DNA of 64,000 nt, from positions 6,566,840 through 6,630,839 of the forward strand of contig BSQZ01000037.1 of assembly GCA_033239005.1 (NCBI GenBank), written 5' to 3'. Shown piece by piece: positions 22,801 to 32,271 of the stretch (its first letter is position 1; each line of letters starts with the position of its first letter). Source of the DNA: Lamellibrachia satsuma. Taxonomy: Eukaryota; Annelida; Polychaeta; Sabellida; Siboglinidae. The notes under the pieces were generated by a model, which was given only the letters and a program-made list of their open reading frames with translations, was not told where the DNA came from and ran no database searches. Made by a program: the position numbers and the translations under genes.

Positions 22801-25800
22801 AGACTACCTGACCAATGTCGGTGCACCTCGAACGGGATCAACTGACCAGTGAGCGACTTGACCTGCCTGCCCTCGTAGTTCATTGAACAGACAGTAGCGA
22901 GAGAGAAAACGGCTGTGAAAATGGCAGCGTAATCGGTGATCATCAGGTCGAAAATTACTAGTTTTTTGTTACCTACGTGCCCGAAAAGAACAAAAGATTT
23001 ATAAGTTTATTTGACCAAGTGTGCATAAATTGTTGTCGTAGTTTACATCAATTTAAAGTTGCACGTGCGTCCGTCCGAGCGTGCGTGTTAGATCAAATAT
23101 GTAACTGTGGTTGCAGGATATTCGCTGACAGGTGTGGAGAATAGGAACGAGTGCTGGTGTGGATCAGTGGTACGGGCTGGTGCCGTCAGGAAACCAGAGG
23201 CGGAGCGCAACTTCGAATGTGCCGGTGACAGTAGTCAAACTTGTGGCGGTCCCTTTAGGATTAATATATTCAACATAAGTGAGTTTTAGTTTGATTACCT
23301 GTCACATGACTGATGCGCAATGACGTAGTAGTTCGAGTCATGTTGCTGTCGTTCGAAGCCTGGGCAGTCTCGTTCACTTCACCTTGCCTCACTTCACTTA
23401 CAGTGGCGTATTTGGGGAGCATTGTGCTATGGACAGCCTTTGGCTTAATTTGTTTTCGTATACGACCTGTTGCCTTACAACACGGCCACATGCGTGGACC
23501 TGTTTTGGCCTCCCAGTTTGCCAGATCCTAGATACCCAAGTGTTCACTTATTTATATGTATACTTTCCTTGCACTTGTCTCGGGGGATTAACTTGCGATG
23601 CACTGGCGTTATGTCCAGGAGGAGTGTAAGCTCCCACCCGCTGGCTCCAAGTAGTCCAGGACTAAGCACATATCATTTGAGTTTAAATGGCCTAGTGAGG
23701 TTCTTACTTAACTGGCATTTGCCGTAGAAAAATCCGGTCAAATACTAATGCTGGTTATGCTTCACTTCACTCTGTTTTCAAACGTTGTCTGTTTTTCATT
23801 GATTTAATTGTGATCTCATTACTTTTATGTGTTTACATATCTATCAAACAGCATGTGGAACGTAGACGAATTCACCTGTCTACCAGGCAAGATATAACAA
23901 TGTTTGTGTAATGTATAGTTAATTCGCAGTTTTATGAGCTGATATAAAATGGAACTACAAAAATAGCCAATCATATAACGTTGTTTTACCTTAGTAATAT
24001 CTGCTATGTGGGTATACATACAAATAAGTTTTATTCTGGTGTTAGAATATTCCAGCAGGTTAGATTTCCGTAACAGAAAATAAATCAATTTGAGATGTTT
24101 AATAAATGTTGAATATAACATATTTCTTACTAAATGTTATATATATCGACGTGATGGGTACTGCATAATAAAATATCCACCGAAGTCTACATCTACTGAC
24201 CACGTGTAAAAAAGTTGTTTAATGTGACAAAATAAAGATCTTATGATATATTTATTTTGTTCTGTAGGAAAATATTAGCAATTTACACACGAATCCCTGA
24301 CTTACCTATTCACTCCAACAACAATTATGTGGGAAGCATTCAGCCATACTGCAGTTACTGTGAATTTTTTCGGTCTGATGAATACTGATGTACACAGCTG
24401 AGCGAACTGGGGTATGCAGTGAATACAAATGCCCAGGCTTTGCAACATAGTCTAAAGTCCAGTTATCTTGATGGAGTGTCTATCATGCATAGCAGTGTGT
24501 AGCAGCCCTGATATACATCCAAACAACATGGACGACACTGCGTGACTTAGAGGTGTACCAACATGACTTAGGGGTGTACCAACATGACTTAGGGGTGTAC
24601 CAGCATGGCTTAGGGGTGTACCAACATGACTTAGAGGTGTACCAACATGACTTACGGGTGTACCAACATGACTTAGAGGTGTACCAACATGACTTAGGGG
24701 TGTACAAACGTGGGCGGCGCTTGACAATATATTAATAATTGGCATTTAGGCACATATTTACCGTATAATCTTACGATCATGGCGAATATACAATTGTATC
24801 ACCAAATATCGAAAGTTCTTGACCTACCGATTGTGTCGGGATAATTTCAGGTCGGTCGTCGCCTTCCATTGCTGCAGACAGCCTCCGTGGTCACATCTAC
24901 TTGAGTGATCAAGGCAGCCACACCATCAGTCGGGCTGCACTTGACAGTTTCAATCCAGAAGTTATAGTCGACGCAGGCAAGTATTTACGTTAACACCATT
25001 TCCGTCCAAAATTGATGGGGTAAGGGTGGATCTTTATGTTTGCGCATGCATGCACTACCAATGGAGACTTGGAAGAGAAAATTTTTGTAGCTGGTGGTCT
25101 GTGGTAGATTTTGTAATAGGAACTGGTTAGATTGTTGTGATGTTTTCTTGCCATTGATGGGTACGCAAGGGGCTTGATCGCTGCGATTGTATGAGGATAA
25201 TAGTTGCACTTGTACAGCAAGGTAAGGAATAGTGAATCATCGAGATCAACGGGACTTGACGAGATGCGTTGCGAGAGTTGAGTTATGGGCTTAACCTTGA
25301 CGTGTGGGCTTCAACTTGAGGAATAGGCTTCAAGTGGACTTATGGGCTTCATCTTGAGTTACGGGTTTCACTTTCAGTTATGGAGCTTCAACTTCAGTTA
25401 TATGATTTACCTTAGGAGCAGTTAATCTGAAAGAGCAATTCATTGGGACATTGATACTTCGATTTATGTAAAGTAAATGTATAAGAACAGTTCATAAAGT
25501 AGTTTTTTTCGCAATAGAATGCTAAGCTATATCGTGTTGTCATCCAATGGTAAGTCACGATGGAAAGGAACGTTTATTATGTGTATCTTATTAATAGTAT
25601 TTGGAAATGGACTGACTGTTGATACTGTGACCGGCAAAATCTACTTCACAAACAACGCCACCGTTGAAGTTGTCAACACGGACGGCATGGAGAGGGCCAC
25701 AGTCATCGAACACTCAAGTGGAGCGAGAACGTACGGCGTTGCCGTAGAGATCTCAAGCAGGTAGATAACCTGCGCTATTTAGTCACGTACACCATTCGTA

Positions 25801-28800
25801 ATGAGCAAATATTGTTGTTATTACTACGTTGTTGCAAACCATGAAGGATATTAAATCAGGTGCAAGAATATTAATAAAAACTAGTTTTCAAGTTATTAAT
25901 GTATACCCTACAAAGTGGTTTAACTATACTTAGAATATATTTGAAGATGCCGTCACACATCACTATTGACACCACCATCGGGACTGGACCGAGTTGCTAA
26001 TAATATCGAGTTGGTCTCAACAATGAATCGGGGCATCATGGGTAACGGGAATTTTCCTATTTGTCCATGGGGTGAATTGCAACTACAATGGGGTGAATTA
26101 CAACTACCCAACATAAGTACATTGTAGTATGGGCGTGTGATTTATGATGCATTTAACTTTACACTGTTTCAATCAATGCCACGCAGCGTGTATTTTGTGT
26201 CAGAAATCTTATAATTTATTTATGAGCACGATATATTTACAGTGTACGAGCATAAGTTATGCATGTGCACCTGTGTCATAACATCACACAAAACGTCACT
26301 CTCAGTTCATGTAATCCACAATAGGGGTCTGCATTGTGATGTCCCGAAACGCTTGGGTGTCTGCCTCCACGTGAAATGCTTGCTGGTAGATGGAACCGTT
26401 CCCCTCGTCACTGGCAAACACCGTTATGACTTCATCCCTTTGAAGTGCTTGCGCAAAATGCATAATTATGATACTCCTCATCGCCATCCACATAATTATC
26501 ATACTCCTCATCGCCATCCACATTGCCAATTATTTGTTTGGAATCGTTACCTTTATCTCCGAGCATCCATGGTTGCGTACATGGTTGCGTACTCTGCTGT
26601 AGCAGCTATCGATTCGCCCAGCTGCAGATGCTCAGTCGCTGAGGAATGCCAGCGTTTTCTTCGTCTGCTGTTGCAACAATGTCGAAGACGACACATATCC
26701 AGCTTTTCCAAATCGGCGCTGCGTGGTATCTCTAGTAAAGAATGCTACCGTTTGTGCGATCCGTTCGTGGGCTGGAATTCCGTAAGCCTTCCGTTACTGT
26801 TGTTAAATAAATAACTTAAGACCCGTATACACGAGCGATGTGTGCCCCTATTGGTCGGGCGACACATTATTGCATGACAAAAAGCAGGTACGTTTTTGTG
26901 TGCGTTTGCTCGAGCGGCGTCTCTAAACACTGCGAATGCAAGTTTTTACTCTCTTTCCAATCCCGACTTGAAGTTACACGACTAGTACAGCACCTCACAG
27001 TCGTCACGGTCGCTGATCCTCCATTGCGTCAAGCTGTCAGCGGACAGCGGACATATGCACGTTGAAAGTCTGTGTTCAGTTTGTTACCACAACGGTTTCG
27101 ATTGCATTTTATTCTACTACGGGAGTAGGGATTTAGCAGAGGCGATTTGACTATATATGCCTGTCCTGAGTGGTACACACCTGTAAGACTGGGAGCCGAA
27201 ATCCGTAAGACAGCAAACGAACCCGTATGACTAACTACGTTCGCTCGTTTGCTGCGCATACTCAAAAGAAATACAGTGCTGGATCTCGCGAGACTTTGGC
27301 GCTGCTAACAGTGCACTAATAAAATATCTTCGGACGTTTATGAATTGATTTCCAGGAAGAATTGTGAATTTATACTCCATCGAGTAATTTCCCCTGTTTA
27401 GAAAACTTAAGTTTAAGCAACCGAATTTATACATTTATGCTATCGCTAATTCTTGTTTTATCAGAGCATTGGTAAAATTAATTCTAATTGGTGCTAATTG
27501 ATTAATGTGTGTACGCCACACTTGGATCGTAACTTAGTTATAACTATGTTATAGATTGCTGTTCCATACTACACAAAACCCAGCTGGTGTCTACAAGTCC
27601 CGCCTCGACGGTACCGCAGCCGTGGAGATTGTGTCTGCAGATCTTCAGTCGCCATGGGGAGTGGCCATTGACTACAACCATAGACAGATTTGTTGGGCGG
27701 ATTCTGGTAAATACATTTTCTGTGCTCTCTGTCTGTCTTTCTGTTTCTAAATTTCTCACCATCTCCACGAAGTTGTTCGTTTCTCAGCCGCCATGGCTAA
27801 ATTCATGTCTGTCTAACTGAATGCTTACCTTACTTTCCGTTTCTCTTCTTTATCGTAAAAATGTGTTCGAAAATTACATTATTACCTAAATTGCTAATCT
27901 GCCCTTCCCACCTCTTTGTCTTTATAATATATATCCTCCGAAAATAACCCGCATTATTTTACTTTTTAATCGCCATGTTTTATTATCGCATTTCGAATTT
28001 CGTACGCTCGTACACACAATTGTTTTAACTGTCAAAATTACTATTCTGGTGAACCTGTTTCCTTCTGCGATATGTGCTACTCCAAATTGAAATTCACTTC
28101 ATTGTGTGACAGATGAGAAAGCAGTCAAGTGCTCAGATTACGAAGGAAGTAATCCTCGCCTGGAGTACAGCACTACTGGCAGCGTCCGTTACATCGACAT
28201 TGAGGATGAGACTCTGTACTACGCGCAGGACAACCCAAACAGGTAATCTGTTTAGTGCTCAATGCCACATTTCGCCCGTTCTCCGATAGTTTGTCGACAG
28301 GTTAATAACAAAATATGTTTTCTGAAGCAGAGCTCAAGGAACCAGACTAAGTTTGACCAACATATACACCAATGTTGCACGTCTTAATTATCTTCTTTTG
28401 ACTCAGTAGTAAATCTTCCCGAATTACCGGTTTGACATTAGCTTTCATAGAAATATGATAACATCCTATGTCTTAGTTTCTAGGAAATAGGACCCTAAAA
28501 TGAAGTCAGATTTTAAGTCAATCAAGTATATTTATCGTATGAAGCACCCGCCCTCACGCAGATATATTCTTTGGTTTGCTATATGTGTAACAACTGAACA
28601 CTTTTTTTTAATTACTTCCATTCATTGCAGTGTCTACTCATGCCGATTGGACTGGGCAAGCTGCCGTGTCCTTGATGTCGTGGCGGGCAGAAAGACGGGC
28701 ATTGCGGTGTGGCGGGACAAGGACAAGGTGTTCGGAGGTATGTTGATATTTGAGGACTGCCCTTCTCACAATGTAATTGCGTTCACTTAATCTTCTTTGT

Positions 28801-31228
28801 TTCTTTTGGTTAGTATTGTACAAGCAACTAATTTTGGAGGTTGGGTTAATGAGGTCTACTTTAATATTAGACTTATAAATGGATGAATCGATTAATTTTG
28901 ACCGAAGTCAAAATGGTAAACACTTTGACTTTAACAAATATATATACAAAGAAGCTGACCACTGTGAAGATGAAACTGAGTCTCCCTTTTCTTTGACTAC
29001 AAATGATTGCAAATATTTTGACTTCAGTTTAATTTTCAAACTTACGCCTTGTATATTAACGTCATCAATACATATATCAAAACTACTTCGAAATAATCTA
29101 AATAAACCAAGTCCAGAGACAGCTAGTGCACATAGGGAGTACTGTAGAATCAACAATATTAAAGGGCAGCAGAAACTAAATGTCATACAGAAATGCTAGA
29201 TTAACGTTAGCACAACATAAAAAATATGGGCTGTATTGGGACAGGTAAAACATAAAAAAAATATCGAATTCATATCGCATTGCAGAAGATTTTAATATCG
29301 TTTCTGTTGAAAAAAGGTAAATCAGTAGCCCAATCAGTACCTCCTTCTATAGACACATTTCATACACACCTCCGTGGAAACTATGCTGCCAATTTCTTCA
29401 TGCAACCTACATATGTAAATGAAATTAAAACAGTATTACGAAATGCAGTGAAGATTTTGACAGTTTATTTGATACACAATTAGTGCAAGAGACCACACAC
29501 GAAGTAACCATCCCACGTGAGTATATAACAATCCAATCCTTCGTTACAGGCCTTATTCCTGATAACATGAAAGTGCAAACATAATTCCACTTTTTAAATA
29601 AGGAAATAACAAAATCCTTAATAATGGTAAACCCAGAATTACTCTACCCGCCTTCTCTATGTAATGGGGAGGGTGTGCAACACACTAATAGTGGTTTTAG
29701 AAAATATAATATTCTACATAAACAACAATACGGATTTCGCTCAATACACTCCACGAAGGCATCTGATACAATTAATCACAACGTTTTGTTGTATAAGTTG
29801 AATCACTATGGAATAAGAGAAACACGCAATAAATGGTTTCCCTGTTATCTATCTAACCGCAAACAATATATTGAGATAAACAAAAGAAAATTGTCTTTGA
29901 ACAGTAAAACAAATGGATCTTTCTAATTTATATCAATGATGTAATAAAGTCTACGTCTCTTTCGATGATGACACAACCATTTACCAATCAAGTTCACATA
30001 TTGATGTTTAAATTAATAATATGAATCACGATTAAAACAATTGAACGATTGGATATGTGCAAATAAATTATTTATAAATGTTAAATAGATAAAGTGTTGC
30101 ATTTTTGGCCTAGTAAACACCAAAAGCAATGTAAAAAACAATATTAAAATAAACAATGACATTAATAACCAAGTTGACACGAAGAAAAAGAAGAATTTAT
30201 GACATTTCTAGTACTACATTAATTTTAGACACACATTTAAAATGAGGTGTCGCTACAACACTACTCGGCTAAGATAACAAAAGGTCGACATTGATATTTT
30301 TAAAAGCAAGACACCTCTCAGCTGACGTTGGAAATGAAACCTTACTGTTGACACGTCGTCTATATTTGGCATATTTCTCACGAGAAAGTAACATCACTAT
30401 GTTTTACATTACGTGACGGGATATTACGTCAGAGAGCTGGAACTGACATGTGTTCTAGTGGCTGCGTATCACTAGCGCCACCCAGGGAATAATAGGGACG
30501 CAATAAAGAGTGCGCACGCGCAATGCAGCAGTTTCAAAGCATCCGTGTAAATACGACTAAATTACAAACACGATATACATACAGTGTACTAGTATATGTA
30601 TTATTATCCGTATCGGTAGCGGTAATAATTTCAATGTGTTGTATTGCATGGTGGTCACATGGCTCATTGTCGTCTTCCTGTGACCCCATTGAAACTAGTT
30701 ATCATTAATCAAGGCATGGGGCAACGAATTGAGGACGTTTGTTGCATTGCAGCGACACCTCATCTCACGGCTGCTCCAGCAGTCAACAAGGAGCTACTGA
30801 TGCGCCTCAACGATGCCGACAACGCGACCTGTCTGGATCTGGCACACACCGACCATTACAAATTTGAGACAAGTTCCAGTGGTTGGCTCCCAGAACCACA
30901 ACATGACTGCTGGATACCGGGGCTTGTCATAAAGGCGTGTCTACCAAACAAAGGCAAGACGCCTGTCACGATCAAAATCACTGGACATCGACTAGTCTGT
31001 TCAGAGTCACACTTCAGGGTAATGGTCAGACAACATGCATTGCCTGATTGTGTAGTCGCTGGAAAGTATGATCTTTGCAAACTGAGTGTGCAAGCTGAGT
31101 CTGACCCTGAAGGTCTGACCACGTGTGCAGCGACTTGTGTATGTGAAGGTAACGACTGCAGACACGTGACCATTCAGATACCGAAACAGTACGAAGACTG
31201 GAAGATTTGTGAAATCAACATCGAATAA
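19760..31228 (+). CDS. Gene B, complete: secreted WSC, YWTD-propeller and Cys-rich C-terminal protein
   Basis: Eleven exons: 19760-19853, 20432-20545, 22200-22268, 22583-22684, 23117-23278, 24851-24976, 25598-25760, 27555-27706, 28113-28242, 28631-28737, 30753-31228. They sum to 1695 nt (564 residues plus stop), and every junction keeps phase (1,1,1,1,1,1,2,1,2,1). Residues 1-30 are a signal peptide. About 32-92 are a short module I do not recognise. About 93-180 are a WSC domain (YIGCFYDS ... NECWCGS ... CAGDSSQTCGG). About 181-406 hold six YWTD-like strands (HIYLSDQG, KIYFTNNA, LLFHTTQN, QICWADSG, LYYAQDNP, DKVFGG), enough for one six-bladed propeller. Residues 407-564 are the cysteine-rich terminal domain. 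No transmembrane segment follows the signal, so it is probably secreted. WSC domains bind carbohydrate in known proteins and YWTD propellers bind proteins, so an extracellular recognition or immune role is an inference. An alternative first exon may lie at 15362. Confidence 0.85.
20432..20545 (+). CDS. Gene B exon 2, novel N-terminal module
   Basis: Phase 1 in and out, encoding AADVHPLLVATYAAILKLPV then a proline-rich PPIHGQPLTLFSG. The acceptor is a tandem CAGCAG (NAGNAG), so exon use from 20432 or 20435 would differ by one alanine. The gene C copy keeps only the second AG. Donor CTG|GTATGT. No domain recognised. Four copies exist in the window. Confidence 0.72.
22200..22268 (+). CDS. Gene B exon 3
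   Basis: 69 nt, phase 1 in and out. It encodes SPMLLRHNVGLINEDVVISA followed by FA. The acceptor is TTTCATTTCAG. The donor is weak (GCAA|GTGTTT) but is the one that keeps phase with the WSC exon. The gene C copy (49766-49840) ends at the same AA|GTGTTT in the same phase. Its frame is kept in all four copies. Confidence 0.65.
22583..22684 (+). CDS. Gene B exon 4, WSC domain first half
   Basis: Encodes YIGCFYDSPRVLEHVTLMND then LIPEKCMEVCARK, the N-terminal half of a WSC domain (YxGCFxD ... CxxxC). The acceptor is ATTTATAG and the donor is AAG|GTAAGT, phase 1. Confidence 0.88.
23117..23278 (+). CDS. Gene B exon 5, WSC domain second half
   Basis: Encodes GYSLTGVENRNECWCGSVV ... CAGDSSQTCGGPFRINIFN, the ExxCxCG and CxGxxxxxCGGxxRxxxF motifs that define WSC. 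The acceptor is GTTGCAG and the donor is ATAA|GTGAGT, phase 1. Confidence 0.9.
23279..24850 (+). other. Gene B intron 5
   Basis: No gene seen. It contains a 21-bp minisatellite (24547-24705) and AT-rich sequence. Overlapping short frames at 23313-23727 have no recognised content. Confidence 0.6.
24547..24705 (+). repeat. 21-bp minisatellite in gene B intron 5
   Basis: Seven or eight units of GGTGTACCAACATGACTTAG with one more base. The unit length is divisible by three, so frames are open on both strands and are artefacts. Confidence 0.95.
24851..24976 (+). CDS. Gene B exon 6, first YWTD blade, GC donor
   Basis: Encodes SIAADSLRGHIYLSDQGSHT and ALDSFNPEVIVDA. The acceptor is AATTTCAG|GT. 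The donor that keeps frame is CAG|GCAAGT, a GC-AG intron with an otherwise perfect consensus. The nearby GT (24981) would break the frame. Confidence 0.82.
25598..25760 (+). CDS. Gene B exon 7, second YWTD blade
   Basis: Encodes GNGLTVDTVTGKIYFTNNAT ... TYGVAVEISS, a canonical LDL-receptor class B repeat (NGLxxD...IYxT). The acceptor is ATTAATAG, phase 1 in. The donor is CAG|GTAGAT, phase 2 out. Confidence 0.88.
26240..26815 (+). other. Open frame inside gene B intron 7, unclear
   Basis: A 190-codon + strand frame includes a direct duplication of a 24-bp unit (CATACTCCTCATCGCCATCC). Nearby sequence (26815-26880) reads ACCCGTATACACGAGCGATG, a kind of end seen in some DNA transposons. I could not match either strand to a protein family. 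It is probably a transposon remnant. Confidence 0.3.
27555..27706 (+). CDS. Gene B exon 8, third and fourth YWTD strands
   Basis: Encodes LLFHTTQNPAGVYKSRLDGT ... SPWGVAIDYNHRQICWADSG. The acceptor is GTTATAG, phase 2 in. The donor is CTG|GTAAAT, phase 1 out. Confidence 0.88.
28113..28242 (+). CDS. Gene B exon 9, fifth YWTD blade
   Basis: Encodes DEKAVKCSDYEGSNPRLEYS ... DIEDETLYYAQDNPN. It is nearly identical to 53-182 in gene A, which starts EKKAVK instead. Confidence 0.88.
28631..28737 (+). CDS. Gene B exon 10, last propeller piece
   Basis: Encodes SVYSCRLDWASCRVLDVVAG then RKTGIAVWRDKDKVFG. The acceptor is CATTGCAG, phase 2 in. The donor is GAG|GTATGT, phase 1 out. Confidence 0.88.
28879..30243 (+). 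mobile_element. Decayed CR1-like LINE in last intron of gene B
   Basis: Same relic as in gene A. It reads TTNDCKYFDFSLIFKLTPCI near 28997-29056, FHTHLRGNYAANFFMQPTYV near 29359-29418, QYGFRSIHSTKASDTINHNV near 29728-29787, and SNRKQYIEINKRKLSLNSKT near 29858-29917. Stops and frameshifts are present. Its 3' part is cut off by the inverted segment at 30244. Confidence 0.72.
30244..30751 (-). repeat. Inverted copy of gene A intron segment
   Basis: Reverse complement of about 2632-3358, beginning with GAGGTGTCG (reverse complement of the first nine bases of the terminal exon) and ending just before the terminal exon. The acceptor TTGCATTGCAG used by gene B lies in the inverted sequence, so its 3' splice site derives from the strand opposite to the one gene A uses. 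Confidence 0.75.
30753..31228 (+). CDS. Gene B exon 11, cysteine-rich C-terminal domain
   Basis: 158 codons plus stop, with 11 cysteines. It begins ATPHLTAAPAVNKELLMRLN and ends DWKICEINIE. It differs from gene A in a small cluster (SSSGWLPEPQHDCWIP against SSRVWFPQPQHNCWLP) and near the end (PKQYEDW against PRKHEDW). I do not recognise a named family. A jelly-roll galactose-binding-like fold is a guess from the strand and cysteine pattern. Confidence 0.82.
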
Positions 31229-31299
31229 TTGCCTGTTGCTAGACCCAAAAACAATAATCTATATTGGCTTCTTGCAATATTTCATTTTTGATATATTGC

Positions 31300-31830
31300 A
31301 ACTTTCTACCAATATGAGCGTAATTTATTGCACATTGGTAACCGCTGTTATACGAGTTAATGTCGTTAGTACTACCGATATCGTTAGTACTACTAAGACG
31401 CATTTATAACCGTCATATTGTGAGTTAATAACATTAATAGGATCTTCCCATATAAACACAAAAGGTGGCACCCTTGTAAATGTTGTGTTGTTAGCATCAG
31501 TAGTAGGAACTATTGATATGATCACGAAATGCGGCACATTTTCTAACTTTTGTGTTATGAGCTAGCATAATTAGTAGGATCTATTGATATGAGCGCAAAC
31601 TGTGGCACATTTGTAACCGTTGTGAGTTGGCATCATTCGTAATGTAGCACAGTTGTAGCCGTTGTGTTGTGAATTAATATAATTAATAGGATATATAGAT
31701 ATGAACACAAACTGTGGCACATTTGTAACTGTTATGTTGCGAGTTAATATCACTAAGAAGGATATATCAATACGTGCATACAGTCAAGCAGGTGTATGTA
31801 TAACTGTATGAATATCGTTAGTAAGATCTA
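31300..31830 (+). repeat. 73-bp satellite, second duplication unit
   Basis: Same units as 3900-4600, such as TATTGATATGAGCGCAAACT and CATTTGTAACCGTTGTGAG, at the matching position downstream of the terminal exon. Confidence 0.8.
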
Positions 31831-31845
31831 ATTATATGAACACAC

Positions 31846-31903
<58 letters not shown>

Positions 31904-31917
31904 ATATAGAGAGAGAG

Positions 31918-32002
<85 letters not shown>
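31846..32002 (+). repeat. (AT)n then (GA)n microsatellite
   Basis: About 55 bp of AT followed by about 95 bp of GA. The first duplication unit has only the GA part here. Confidence 0.97.
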
Positions 32003-32271
32003 GAGAGGCATATTTGTAATTGTTATCTCACGCATAAATATTATTGAGGATCTACTGATATGAGCACAATGTGTGGAATATTTGTTACTGTTGTTTTGTG
32101 TGGTAATATAATTAGTAGTACAACCTGAAATAAGTGCAAAATGTGACACTTTTATAAAAGTGTTTTCCTTTCTGAATATCATCCACTAGTAGGATATACT
32201 GAAATTAATATAAAGTGTGGAACATTTGAAACTGTTGCTTTGTGAGTTGTTTCTTTCCTTTGTATCCCTGA

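Noticed and set aside
24547..24705. CRISPR-like or protein-coding repeat
   Set aside because: A 21-bp tandem minisatellite in an intron, no spacers.
26242..26814. 190-codon + frame in gene B intron 7
   Set aside because: Contains an internal direct repeat and no domain; the reverse strand is also partly open. Listed as unclear rather than as a gene.
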